Assembly (NCBI GenBank): GCA_016711125.1
Contig: JADJTQ010000005.1
Coordinates: 186,001 to 250,000 of the forward strand
Length of the DNA stretch: 64,000 nucleotides
Source: Saprospiraceae bacterium
GTDB lineage: Bacteria > Bacteroidota > Bacteroidia > Chitinophagales > Saprospiraceae
Direction: 5' to 3'
The position numbers were made by a program, and so were the translations under genes. Numbering within the stretch: the stretch's first letter is position 1; each line of letters opens with the position of its first letter. The notes below the pieces were generated by a model, which ran no database searches, was not told where the DNA came from, and worked only from the letters and a program-made list of their open reading frames with translations. Of the stretch, positions 37,126 to 46,360 are shown piece after piece.

Positions 37126-37943
37126 AATTCCAAATCTCAATTTCCAAAGCCCAAAAGTCTTGGTCACGCCTTTGTTGCTTGGATTTTGGTGCTTGGATTT
37201 TGGTGCTTGGTGCTCTTAGGGAAATTCTAAATCTCAAATTCCAAATTCCAAAAGTTGCTTTGGGACTCCCAAGCTCGTAACGAAGTGGAGAGATTGGTAT
37301 GCCCAAAGAGAGAAATTCCAAATCTCAATTTCCAAAGCCCAAAAGTCTTGGTCACGCCTTTGGTGCTTGGATTTTGGTGCTTTTAGGTAAATTCCAAATT
37401 CCAAATTTCAAATTCCAAAGTTTCTTGGTCCCAGTTTGGTGCTTGGTGCTTGTAATTTGTTGCTTCTTGGGGAAATTCCAAATCTCAAATCTCAAATTCC
37501 AAAAGGATTTGCTCCTGGTATTGGTGCTTGGATTTTGGTGCTTGGTGCTTTTAGGTAAATTCTAAATCTCAAATTCCAAATTCCAAAAGTTGCTTTGGGA
37601 CTCCCAAGCTCGTAACGAAGTGGAGAGATTGGTATGCCCAAAGAGAGAAATTCCAAATCTCAATTTCCAAAGCCCAAAAGTCTTGGTCACGCCTTTGGTG
37701 CTTGTAATTTGGTGCTTTTAGGTAATTCCAAATTCCAAATTTCAAATTCCAAAGTTTCTTGGTCCCAGTTTGGTGCTTGGTGCTTGTAATTTGGTGCTTT
37801 TTAGGTAAATTCCAAATTCCAAATTTCAAATTCCAAAGTTTCTTGGTCCCAGTTTGGTGCTTGGTGCTTGTAATTTGCTGCTTCTTGGGGAAATTCCAAA
37901 TCTCAATTTCCAAAGCCCAAAAGTCTTGGTCACGCCTTTGGTG
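37126..37943. repeat. 0.8-kb higher-order repeat of AC-rich and GT-rich blocks
   Basis: The gap between two convergent genes is filled by alternating blocks: AC-rich (AAATTCCAAATCTCAATTTCC, AAATTCCAAATTTCAAATTCC) and GT-rich (TTGGTGCTTGGATTTTGGTGC). Longer units recur. A block with CTCCCAAGCTCGTAACGAAG and AGAGATTGGTATGCCC occurs at about 37225-37380 and 37559-37710, 334 bp apart. A block with AAAGTTTCTTGGTCCCAG occurs at about 37415, 37748 and 37831. A block with CCCAAAAGTCTTGGTCACGCC occurs four times (37148, 37337, 37670, 37914). CCAAA in the AC blocks can pair with TTTGG in the GT blocks. Long frames on both strands are by-products of the repeat. Confidence 0.85.
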
Positions 37944-37944
37944 C

Positions 37945-38799
37945 TTATAATGCGTACTTATAGAAGCCTTCACCCGACTTTTTGCCCAACAATCCGGCAT
38001 TGACCATATTAACTAATAGCGGACAAGGTGCATATTTTGGATTGCCAAAACCAGCATGCAATACATGGAGGATGGACAGGCAGACGTCAAGACCAATGAA
38101 ATCGGCTAGTTCCAGTGGCCCCATGGGATGTGCCATCCCCAATTTCATAATGGAATCGATAGCTTCTTTGGTCCCTACTTGTTCATGAAGAGCCCAAATC
38201 GCTTCATTGATCATGGGCATCAAGATTCGATTGGAGATGAAACCAGGATAATCATGAACCTCGACCGGGATCTTCCCAATCTTTTTAGTTACATCTGTCA
38301 CTAACTGAGTGGTTTGTTTATTGGTCTTATGGCCTTTAATGATTTCAACCAACTGCATAACCGGAACCGGATTCATAAAATGCATGCCGATAACGCGTCC
38401 AGGATTTTTAACTTTTGAGGCAAGTTTTGTGATCGAAATGGAAGATGTATTGCTTGCAATGATGCATTCCAATGCACAGAGAGAACTGAGCTCCTGCAAT
38501 ATGTTTTGCTTTAATATTTCGTTTTCCGAAACAGCCTCTATCACCAAATCAGCATCTGCAACACTGGGTGCGAGATCAACAGAAGAATTAATCTTGAGCA
38601 ATGTGGCAATTTTCATATCAGACGAGATGCGGTTTTTAAATAGCATTCGATCTAGATTTTGAGCAATTGTACTCATAGCCAAATCAAGTTGTTTCGATGA
38701 GATATCAATCAATACTACGGGATATTGATGCATAGCAAAAACCTGAGCAATGCCATTTCCCATAGTACCCGCCCCGATTACGGCAACTTTTTCGATCAT
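37945..38799 (-). CDS. 3-hydroxybutyryl-CoA dehydrogenase
   Basis: This is a 284-aa cytosolic NAD(P)-dependent dehydrogenase for (S)-3-hydroxyacyl-CoA. The Rossmann site VAVIGAGTMGNGIAQVFA starts the protein. The catalytic region has SNTSSISITKLA, IGMHFMNPVPVMQLVEII (His-Phe-Met-Asn-Pro), and GFISNRILMPMINEAIWAL with the dimer Asn. C-terminal GPLELADFIGLDVCLSIL and LLGKKSGEGFYKY complete the family pattern. Length is normal. It acts in β-oxidation or butanoyl-CoA metabolism, which links functionally to the acyl-CoA mutase at 23-26 kb although the genes are apart. Confidence 0.95.
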   Translation of the reverse strand: MIEKVAVIGAGTMGNGIAQVFAMHQYPVVLIDISSKQLDLAMSTIAQNLDRMLFKNRISSDMKIATLLKINSSVDLAPSVADADLVIEAVSENEILKQNILQELSSLCALECIIASNTSSISITKLASKVKNPGRVIGMHFMNPVPVMQLVEIIKGHKTNKQTTQLVTDVTKKIGKIPVEVHDYPGFISNRILMPMINEAIWALHEQVGTKEAIDSIMKLGMAHPMGPLELADFIGLDVCLSILHVLHAGFGNPKYAPCPLLVNMVNAGLLGKKSGEGFYKYAL

Positions 38800-38867
38800 T
38801 TTTAAAAGGATATTTTATGAGCAAAATACTAGTTTTTCCTGACGATCTCTTTACCACTCGATACTTG

Positions 38868-38940
38868 GTCTTCCGTCGGCAGTCCTTAGTCAGGCAGTTC
38901 GCGGTCTTCAGTCTGTAGGTGCCCACTGCCCGATCCACTG
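38868..38940. repeat. Dispersed CTTCCG…ACTGCCC motif
   Basis: The sequence here (TTGGTCTTCCGTCGGCAGTCC…GTGCCCACTGCCCGATCCACTGCC) resembles stretches at 21856-21892 (CTTCCGACTACCGACTGCCC) and 22908-22972. All three are intergenic, close to gene starts. Confidence 0.45.
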
Positions 38941-38988
38941 CCATAAACTATTTTTCAGAGCTTTTCGTTGTACACAGTGATTTATAGT

Positions 38989-39936
38989 ATGACAAGCGAT
39001 GCTTTTAGTCGGGGTGTACCACTGGCCTTGGCTCTTTCTTTGAGCCTCAGTATTTATGCCCAAGATGATATCACCAATGAGATTGCGAAAGTCGTCTACA
39101 TGGATTCGATCGTAGTCAAGGCTTCTAAAGTCGATTTTTCCGTTTCCGATTTTATTGATTTGGTTAGAAATGATGCTTCATTTTATATAGCTTTTCAAAA
39201 TTTGCGGGCAGCAGCCTATCATTTTGAGACGATGATGATGTTTTTTGACCGGAAAAATCGAAAAGCAGCCACATATTCGGCTGAGTACCACCAGTACATC
39301 GAAAATGGTTGTCGCTATCAGGTGAAATCCGGAGAAAAAATTGAGGGTGCATTCTTTAAGAAAAGAAAGGAAACTTCAAATTTTTATACTTACGACCTGT
39401 TTGACCGCTTATTTCTTGTGCACGATACTACTTGCAATGTTCGTGTCCTACCTCAGGAGATCCAATTTGATGGATACGGAGTAGAAGGTCATGTTGCTGA
39501 GCTTAAGAAGCTCATTTTCGCACCGGGCACCCAAAGTGATGTGCCATTTATTGGTCAGAAAACGGAAATATTTTCCGAAAAAATGCGGGATCGATATAAT
39601 TTCTACATTAGTTCAATCAGATATCTCGATCAAATCGAGGCATATGTCTTTGACATACGCTTAAAACCGGAATACCAAGAGGAGCGAAACAACAAAACCG
39701 TGATCAAGGAATTAACCACTTTCTTTTCAAAGAAAGACTTTCAGGTATTAGGAAGAACCTATCGTTTGGCCCATTATAAACCATTTTATCAATTTGACGT
39801 TTCCATGCAGATCCTTCTGCAAAAAATCAATGAGCGATATTATCCGGCCAAGATTGATTTTGACGGATTTTGGAATATACCTATGAAGCGAAAAGAAACA
39901 TCTAGTTTTACCGTCGATTTTAAAGTTGTTAGATAG
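38989..39936 (+). CDS. Exported protein of unknown function
   Basis: 315 aa from ATG 38989; a TTG at 38968 is an alternative. A signal peptide (ALALSLSLSIYAQ) is clear. The mature protein starts with a KVVYMDSIVVKAS strand and is mixed α/β, with a central segment of about 200 residues rich in aromatic and charged residues (ENGCRYQVKSGEKIEG, YTYDLFDRLFLVHDTTC) and a C-terminal MKRKETSSFTVDFKVV. I recognise no domain. The shape, a single exported β-rich protein with paired Cys, resembles periplasmic or outer-membrane proteins of unknown function in Bacteroidota. It is 64 bp from the sugar-kinase gene on the same strand. Confidence 0.7.
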   Translation: MTSDAFSRGVPLALALSLSLSIYAQDDITNEIAKVVYMDSIVVKASKVDFSVSDFIDLVRNDASFYIAFQNLRAAAYHFETMMMFFDRKNRKAATYSAEYHQYIENGCRYQVKSGEKIEGAFFKKRKETSNFYTYDLFDRLFLVHDTTCNVRVLPQEIQFDGYGVEGHVAELKKLIFAPGTQSDVPFIGQKTEIFSEKMRDRYNFYISSIRYLDQIEAYVFDIRLKPEYQEERNNKTVIKELTTFFSKKDFQVLGRTYRLAHYKPFYQFDVSMQILLQKINERYYPAKIDFDGFWNIPMKRKETSSFTVDFKVVR

Positions 39937-40000
39937 GTCCTTAGGTCTCATTTTGTTGGACAAGCCGAATTTCATTTTATTGAGCACTAGATAATACGAT

Positions 40001-40846
40001 ATGTCTGCAGGGATACTTATTGGAGACGTTGGAGCCACTGGATCAGATTGGATCTTTTTCGAAGGCGGCCGGAAAAAGCAGTTCTCTCTGACCGGTTATA
40101 ATCCGGTTTCTCAGGCAAATGAGCGTCTTTCATCCCTACTCCAGACCTTAAAAACTCATGTGGGCAATCAATCCATCGATTTGTATTACTATGGAGCAGG
40201 GGTCGGTATCGGACAACGAGAGGATACGCTGGAGGATGAATTCCGTAAACTACTGGTAATCAATTCGATTCAGTTTGCATCAGACTTATTGGGAGCCGCC
40301 AGAGCACTATGTACAAATACACCTGGCGTGGTCTGCATACTGGGTACCGGAAGTAATGCCTGCAGGTATGATGGGGTTAAGATGCTTAGTGGCCACTCTT
40401 TAGGCTTCCCACTTGGTGATGAGGGAAGCGGGATGGATATTGGTCGGCGTCTGGTCCGTTCTTTCTATTATGGTCTTTTACCAAAAGACTTATTTGACCA
40501 TTTTTCAGGATATTTTCCTAAAGATCGACTTGAATTTCTCAAGCTTTTCAAAAGTAAAGCAGCCCCTAATCAGTTTTTGGCAGGGTATACTGAACTGGTT
40601 TTACCCGTTAAGAATCAGTCATTTATACAAAATTTGCTCGAAGAGGCCTTCACAGATTTCATTAAATTTCATCTGCACGATGTTGAAAGAACTTCAAAAA
40701 TTAATGCGGTAGGTTCGATAGCTTACTATTTTTGTGGCGAATTTGAAAAGTGCCTGAATAAGCATGACTTAAAATTGGGTCAAATATTGCGAAAACCCAT
40801 TGATGCTTTGGCAGCTTATCATCTTTTACCAAACAACGAATTATGA
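40001..40846 (+). CDS. BadF/BadG-type ATPase, N-acetylglucosamine kinase-like
   Basis: This is a 281-aa ASKHA-fold kinase. Phosphate-1 motif LIGDVGATGSDWIFFEGG, phosphate-2 motif VVCILGTGSNACRYDG and LGDEGSGMDIGRRLVRSF (GxxGSG-like) are all present, as in eukaryotic and bacterial GlcNAc kinases. The substrate is probably an amino sugar or other hexose. Its stop overlaps the ATP-dependent phosphofructokinase start by 4 bp (ATGA), so sugar phosphorylation and the next glycolytic step are coupled in one operon. Confidence 0.88.
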   Translation: MSAGILIGDVGATGSDWIFFEGGRKKQFSLTGYNPVSQANERLSSLLQTLKTHVGNQSIDLYYYGAGVGIGQREDTLEDEFRKLLVINSIQFASDLLGAARALCTNTPGVVCILGTGSNACRYDGVKMLSGHSLGFPLGDEGSGMDIGRRLVRSFYYGLLPKDLFDHFSGYFPKDRLEFLKLFKSKAAPNQFLAGYTELVLPVKNQSFIQNLLEEAFTDFIKFHLHDVERTSKINAVGSIAYYFCGEFEKCLNKHDLKLGQILRKPIDALAAYHLLPNNEL

Positions 40847-41826
40847 GTAAACAAATCAATCGAATTGGAGTCTTTTGTTCAGGAGGTGATGCACCCGGTA
40901 TGAATGCGGCGGTCAGAGCTGTAGTGCGCACGGCAGCCTACCACGATCTACATACTTACGGTATTTATAGTGGTTACGAAGGTATGATCGACGGTAATGT
41001 ACACCGACTGGAAACAAATGACGTAGGAAACATTATACATAGAGGGGGTACGATCCTTAAAACGGCCAGAAGTGAGCGTTTTCGTACTAAAGAAGGACGT
41101 AAAATGGCACATGACACCCTGATGGCTCATGACATTGATGCTTTGATAGCGATCGGTGGTAATGGTACCTTGACCGGAGCAAACCTTTTTGAAAAGGAGT
41201 TTAATATTCCGATCATTGGATTACCTGGCACCATTGACAATGACTTATACGGCACTGATTACACAATAGGCTTTGATACGGCAGTGAATACAGCCATTGA
41301 GGCAGTAGACAAGATCAGAGATACGGCAGACTCGCACAATCGGCTTTTTTTCATAGAGGTTATGGGACGTCATTCTGGATATATAGCTCTCTATACGGCG
41401 GTTGGAAGCGGAGCAGGAAGTGTTTTAATTCCTGAATTGAGCCAGGACGTTGAATCTCTGATGGTCTTCTTAAAGAAAATGTTGAAGCGAAAGCGCCTGT
41501 TCGGCCTGGTGATTACAGCAGAGGGAAATGAGAATGGGAGTACTCAAGAGGTGGCAGCCATCGTGGCAAAACGGCTTACTGACTACGAGGTCAAAGTTGC
41601 CGTCATCGGTCATCTTCAACGCGGTGGATCACCTACCGCAATGGACCGAATGCTCGCTAGCCGTACAGGACATGCAGCGGTGGAAGGATTGATCAAAGGC
41701 CATAGCAATGTGATGTGTGGAGTGCATGACAATCAGGTGGTCTTTGTACCAATGGTTGACGCAGTGAAAAAATCGAAAAGTATCGAAAAAGAACTGCTGA
41801 ACCTGGCTGAGTTGCTGTCGCTCTGA
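40843..41826 (+). CDS. pfkA: ATP-dependent 6-phosphofructokinase
   Basis: This 327-aa cytosolic enzyme phosphorylates fructose 6-phosphate to fructose 1,6-bisphosphate. IGVFCSGGDAPGMNAAVRAV starts the nucleotide site. The GGNGTLTGA segment has Gly-x-Gly at the position that decides the phosphate donor and marks ATP use. PGTIDNDLYGTDYTIGFDTA holds the catalytic Asp. RHSGYIALY, GHLQRGGSPTAMDR and RLGYHA-region equivalents follow, and length matches PfkA. It is translationally coupled to the sugar kinase upstream. Confidence 0.95.
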   Translation: MSKQINRIGVFCSGGDAPGMNAAVRAVVRTAAYHDLHTYGIYSGYEGMIDGNVHRLETNDVGNIIHRGGTILKTARSERFRTKEGRKMAHDTLMAHDIDALIAIGGNGTLTGANLFEKEFNIPIIGLPGTIDNDLYGTDYTIGFDTAVNTAIEAVDKIRDTADSHNRLFFIEVMGRHSGYIALYTAVGSGAGSVLIPELSQDVESLMVFLKKMLKRKRLFGLVITAEGNENGSTQEVAAIVAKRLTDYEVKVAVIGHLQRGGSPTAMDRMLASRTGHAAVEGLIKGHSNVMCGVHDNQVVFVPMVDAVKKSKSIEKELLNLAELLSL

Positions 41827-42052
41827 TCATTGACAGGATTACCTGCTTTTGACCCATTACATTTAACGACTGGTGTTATGATGTAGCAAAGAATCGGCTA
41901 GTCAGGCTGTATTTCATCATTGTGATTGATAATTCTTCAAAAGATTATCAATTTTGTAATAAAAGTGTCTCTTGTTGACATGCTGTGTAAAACCTTTTCT
42001 TAATTTGGGGCCTCTTTTTTAACAGGAATCTAAATATAAATTTAACCAATAC

Positions 42053-43252
42053 ATGGCAAATATAGCATCTAAAGGCACCATCGGCATTTTGACCGGTGGA
42101 GGAGACGTTCCAGGATTAAACCCTGCTATTCGAGCAGTTACAGTGAGAGCGCTAAGAGAAGGTTACCGGGTAATAGGCTTGCGTAGGGGATGGGGTGGCA
42201 TCATTGACGTTGTACGTGATAAAAAATACGACAACAGTAACAATTTTATTGAGTTGACCCATACTGTAGTGGACCGTGCTGCCCGGACCGGTGGTACGTT
42301 CTTGCATACATCTCGCACCCGACCGAGTCATACCGCCAAAGACCGTATACCGGAACACTTGCGAGATATTTACAGCGATGAGTTTAACGACATGACTCCA
42401 GAGGTTATAAAAAACCTCGAATGGATTGGAATTGACTATCTGATCACTATTGGTGGCGATGACACCCTCAGTTATGCAGTACATTTATTTAGAAAAGGTG
42501 TCAATGTCAATGCAATACCGAAGACGATGGATAATGATGTGCCTGGAACCGACTACTGCATTGGCTTTAGTACCTGCGTGACCCGGACGATCCATATGAC
42601 CAACAATTTAAGGACTTCTGCCGGATCGCATGAGCGATTTATGGTGCTCGAAGTATTCGGACGCTATGCGGGTTTTACCGCGATGTTGCCAACAATGGCC
42701 GGTGCGGCAAATCGTTGTTTGATCCCGGAACATCCCTTTAACGTAGAGCAGTTGACCGAACTAATGGTCGCTGATCGCAGAAATAATCCGAGTAATTATG
42801 CGATCTGCCTGGTATCTGAAGGGGCGGTGTTTGAAGGAGGAGATATGCTCTTTGCAAATGCAGAAAAAGATGCTTACGGCCATGCCAAATTGGGAGGTAT
42901 CGGTGATATGGTTTCTGCTAAACTTAAAGAACTGTCCCCCAAATACAATAAAGGACAGAGCATCAATAATATCACTCAGAAATTGGGATATCTGGTGCGT
43001 TGCGGTGATCCTGATGCGATTGATTCAATTGTACCAATGGCTTATGGTACCATGGCATTGGATTTGATTCTGCGGGGTATTCATGGTAGATTGGTAGTGC
43101 TTAAGAATGGTCGTTATGATCACGTGCCGATCGAAGTTGTTACCTCAACAAAAAAGCTGGTCAATGTTAAAAAACATTACGACACGGAAAAACTACATCC
43201 TCATTACCGTGATTTCGAAATGTTACCATTATTTATTATGGCGAGTGAATAA
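42053..43252 (+). CDS. 6-phosphofructokinase, probably pyrophosphate-dependent
   Basis: This 399-aa phosphofructokinase differs from its neighbour. The donor-site sequence is TIGGDDTLSYA (GGDD instead of GGxG) and the catalytic loop is PKTMDNDVPGTDYCIGFSTC (PKT instead of PGT). In this family those two changes are the known marks of PPi use. It also has LTGGGDVPGLNPAIRAVTVRA at the start, RYAGFTAML, and LGYLVRCGDPDAIDS. A PPi enzyme would work reversibly in glycolysis and gluconeogenesis. The gene has its own 226-bp upstream region and ends at a strong terminator, so it is probably a separate unit from pfkA. Donor specificity is an inference from two motifs. Confidence 0.9.
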   Translation: MANIASKGTIGILTGGGDVPGLNPAIRAVTVRALREGYRVIGLRRGWGGIIDVVRDKKYDNSNNFIELTHTVVDRAARTGGTFLHTSRTRPSHTAKDRIPEHLRDIYSDEFNDMTPEVIKNLEWIGIDYLITIGGDDTLSYAVHLFRKGVNVNAIPKTMDNDVPGTDYCIGFSTCVTRTIHMTNNLRTSAGSHERFMVLEVFGRYAGFTAMLPTMAGAANRCLIPEHPFNVEQLTELMVADRRNNPSNYAICLVSEGAVFEGGDMLFANAEKDAYGHAKLGGIGDMVSAKLKELSPKYNKGQSINNITQKLGYLVRCGDPDAIDSIVPMAYGTMALDLILRGIHGRLVVLKNGRYDHVPIEVVTSTKKLVNVKKHYDTEKLHPHYRDFEMLPLFIMASE

Positions 43253-43255
43253 ATG

Positions 43256-43285
43256 AAAAAAGCAGGGTAATTCCTGCTTTTTTTT
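43256..43285 (+). terminator. Rho-independent terminator after the second phosphofructokinase gene
   Basis: A stem of 11 bp (AAAAAAGCAGG / CCTGCTTTTTT, loop GTAATT) is followed by T-rich sequence and lies 4 bp after the stop codon. This is the most regular terminator in the window. Confidence 0.9.
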
Positions 43286-43359
43286 ACTGACGATCAATTG
43301 CATCGATTATATTTTACGAGATTTTTTATTTTACCAGTATTCTTGAATAAAGCCCAGTA

Positions 43360-45082
43360 GTGATCAAATCAAGATACCTCTTCCGTCTTTGCCTTTTGGC
43401 TGCCTCAATCTTTGCCTGCCAATCAGAATCAGTGAAAAACCACAATATTTCGACCGATCCGGCAATGATCAGCAGTGGCGAGCAAACTTTTGCTCTTCAT
43501 TGTAGTTCATGTCATAATTTTATTCAGGATGGTATTGGTCCCTAATTTAAGTGGCCTGACCCAAAATGCAGATACGGCATGGATAAAGGACTTTATTCGA
43601 AATCCGCGCAAGGTTATCGATAAGAATGATCCGAGAGCCTCAGAAATTTTTGCCAAATATAACACCTACATGCCGTCATTTGGAATGCTCTCAAATATGG
43701 AGCTAGACCAAACGATTGCCTATTTACACACATTTAAAAAGATTCCTGAGACCATTACCCCTGATTCGAAATTGACGCTCATAGAGGATCCAATCAAGGA
43801 TAAAATTCCGCCTTCTAAGGTAGTTTGTGATCTCCAATTACTTACTCAATTGCCACCCTCTGCTAAGGACTTGCCCCTTGCACGAATTAACAAATTAGAT
43901 TGTGAGCAAAAGACCCAGCGACTATTCATTGCCGATCTAAGGGGTAAACTTTATGATATCGCCCAGGTGACTCCCCTGGTTTTTTTGGATCTAGCTGAGG
44001 TTCGACCGAAGTTTATAGATAATCCAGGATTAGGTACCGGTTTTGGGAGTTTCGCGTTCCATCCTGATTTTAAGGAGAATGGATTATTTTATACAACCCA
44101 TTCCGAATTGCCGGGCTCTGGCATTGCCGATTTCGACTATGAAGACTCGATTAGGGTTACCCTGCAATGGGTGTTGACTGAATGGCAAGCTACAAATCCT
44201 ATGGCAAGGGCTTTTGAAGGGACAAGCCGGGAAATACTGCGAATTGACTTTTTGACAAGTCTGCATGGTATGCAGGAAATCGCTTTCAATCCGACTGTAA
44301 GCAAAGGGCATTTAGACTATCGAAAACTGTATGTTGCAATTGGAGATGGTGGAAGTGTTGAAAACGGTTTTCCCCATTTAAGTTTCCATAATGCTAAGCG
44401 TGTATGGAGCAGTATTTTGCGAATTGACCCCACTGGGCGAAATAGTCGCAATGGGCAATATGGAATACCAGATGATAATCCTTACAAACAGGATATTAAG
44501 AATGACCAAGTGGGAGAGATTTGGGCACATGGCTTTCGCAATCCAAATCGACTGACCTGGGACCGGGAGGGAAGAATGTTGGCAACCGATATAGGTGCAA
44601 GACAAATCGAAGAAGTTAATTTAATCTTACCAGGTCTTTTTTATGGCTGGCCGATCAGAGAGGGCACCTTTTTACTGGACCACACCGGAATCTTGGGAAA
44701 GGTATATGCATTGCCGGACAATGACTCGATTGCAGGAGTGACTTATCCAGTGATTCAATTCGACCATGATGAAGGTCAAGCTATAACGGGAGGATATGCC
44801 TACTATGGAAATGAAATTCCTGAATTGTTTGGGAAGTATGTTTTTGGAGATATAAGTGCCGATCGATTATTTTTTAGTGATCTTGAGCAAATGAAGTTGG
44901 GTAAGCAAGCACCCATTTATGAATGGAAAATCTCATTAGCTGGCGAGCAAACAACTTTCAAAAAACTTTGTGATAATTGTGGTAGAATCGAGCTGAGACT
45001 TGGTAGTGATTGCCAGGATCGGCTATACGTTTTTACAAAGTCAAATGGTAAAATATATCAACTTCTAGGATTAGCAAAATGA
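43360..45082 (+). pseudogene. Lipoprotein cytochrome c-PQQ-type sugar dehydrogenase fusion, one extra C
   Basis: A GTG at 43360 opens a lipoprotein signal (AASIFACQS). A short cytochrome c domain follows, with haem motif CSSCH and DGIGPNLSGL as the stretch after it, then MPSFGMLSN with the axial Met. A six-bladed glucose/sorbosone dehydrogenase β-propeller then follows (FGSFAFHPDFKENGLFYTTHSE, IGDGGSVENGF, IWAHGFRNPNRLTWD, FYGWPIREGTF, YAYYGNEIPELFGKYVFGDI). The frame breaks at GGTCCCTAAT (43540-43549), where one C fewer joins GP to NLSGL and gives 573 aa. The PQQ-dependent enzyme would pass electrons to the fused haem. Function is plausible if the extra C is an error. Confidence 0.8.
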
Positions 45083-45574
45083 TTGGAATTAGTCTGGTTT
45101 TACTTCTAGTTAAAATATATTAACGTTACGTATTTGACCCGTATTGTTGACCGAGTTCCAGCCGCCAGGGTTGGCATTAACTATCACTATATTAATTCAT
45201 TGAATTCACATTTTCGAGTGTAACCCCGAAGGAGTGAAATGATACTAAAACTCATCATCGATCCTGGGAAAAACCCAGAAGGGGTGAAATAATCAATCCA
45301 TTTCTTCAAACAGATATCTTTCAATGAAGACAATCTCAAGTCTGCCTTATGTCACCCCTTTGCGGTTAGTTTCCTCAGATCGTTTTATATTACAATCTTA
45401 TCACTACTTCGGGGTTTCCAGCATTTCTCAGACAAATATCTTTTGCCCCTCCATAAACTACGTCAAAAACATTGGCTTGCGAAAAACGCAGATAACCGGG
45501 AGAAGTTAGCCTCAGCATAATTTCTCCGAAACAATTGATACTTTTTATCTCGTTAGTTAAAACATTTAGTATAG
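45083..45574. repeat. Intergenic region with AACCCCGAAGGGGTGAAAT-type repeats
   Basis: Two direct copies (TAACCCCGAAGGAGTGAAAT at 45221-45240 and a related AACCCAGAAGGGGTGAAAT at 45272-45290) and one inverted copy (GTCACCCCTTTGCGGTTA at 45351-45368) lie in the gap between convergent genes. Each is itself a short hairpin. No gene is visible. Confidence 0.55.
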
Positions 45575-46329
45575 TTAGGAAAAGGCTAAACCGCCATTTA
45601 TATCGTAATTAGTTCCAGTTATAAATGAGCTCTGGTCAGAAGCTAAATAAACCACTAGATCAGCTACTTCATCAGCTCTACCTTCTCTTCTTAATGGGGT
45701 GTTGCCAGCCACCATTTTTCGAATTTCATCTTTCGTGAAATCGTCATGAAATTTCGTAGCAATCAATCCAGGACAAAGTGCATTTACTCTAATACCTTTA
45801 GGCCCAAGTTCTTTTGACATTGCTCTGGTAAACGTAGTCACGGCTCCTTTCGATGAAGCGTATAATGAGGAACCACCTCCTCCTCCATCTCTTGATGCCG
45901 GGATGATAGATTAATGACTGAGCCACCTTTACCCATTAATGGTTCAAATGCTTGCATTACGAAAACCGTAGCCTTGAAATTCACATCCATAACAAGGTTA
46001 TAAAAAGACTCATCTAGTTCTTGTAATGTTTTACGTGCGAAAAGGCCTCCTGCATTATTTACTAGAATATCAATCTTATCTCCAAAAGCTTCAACCGCCT
46101 TTGCTTTTAAATTCTTTATATCATTTAAATTTGATATGTCAGCTTTAACTGCAATAGCTTCACCTCCAGCAGATTTTATCTGGTCCACAGTTTCCATAGC
46201 TTCAGATTCAGAATTAAAATAGTTTACAACTACTTTAGCTCCTTCTTTTGCGAGTTGAACAGATATTGCTCGACCAATATCTCTTGAACCTCCAGTTACT
46301 ACCGCTACTTTTCCTTTGAGTTTACTCAT
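45575..46329 (-). pseudogene. SDR family oxidoreductase, one C missing
   Basis: This is a short-chain dehydrogenase in two frames (46329-45838 and 45841-45575) that join when a C3 run near 45902 is read as C4, giving 251 aa. N-terminal cofactor site VAVVTGGSRDIGRAISVQLA, NNAGG, catalytic Ser in VINLSS and Tyr-x-x-x-Lys in LYASSKGAVTTFTRA lie on both sides of the break. The C-part has GIRVNALCPGLIATKF and ITGTNYDINGG. It follows the next SDR gene at 31 bp in the same operon. The substrate is unknown; its presence with a FadR-type regulator points to sugar-acid or uronate catabolism. Confidence 0.85.
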
Positions 46330-46360
46330 TATATTTTTATAAATATATTTTAAATTGAAA

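Noticed and set aside
37126..37943. CRISPR array
   Set aside because: Repeat units are long, unequal and contiguous, without regular unique spacers, and no cas genes are near.
37569..38000. 143-codon minus-strand frame
   Set aside because: Its sequence is the translation of the AC/GT repeat array followed by the 3' part of the neighbouring gene in another frame; an artefact of the repeats.
43256..43285. Possible riboswitch or attenuator at the hairpin
   Set aside because: It follows a stop codon by 4 bp and has a plain stem plus T-run, so a simple terminator explains it.
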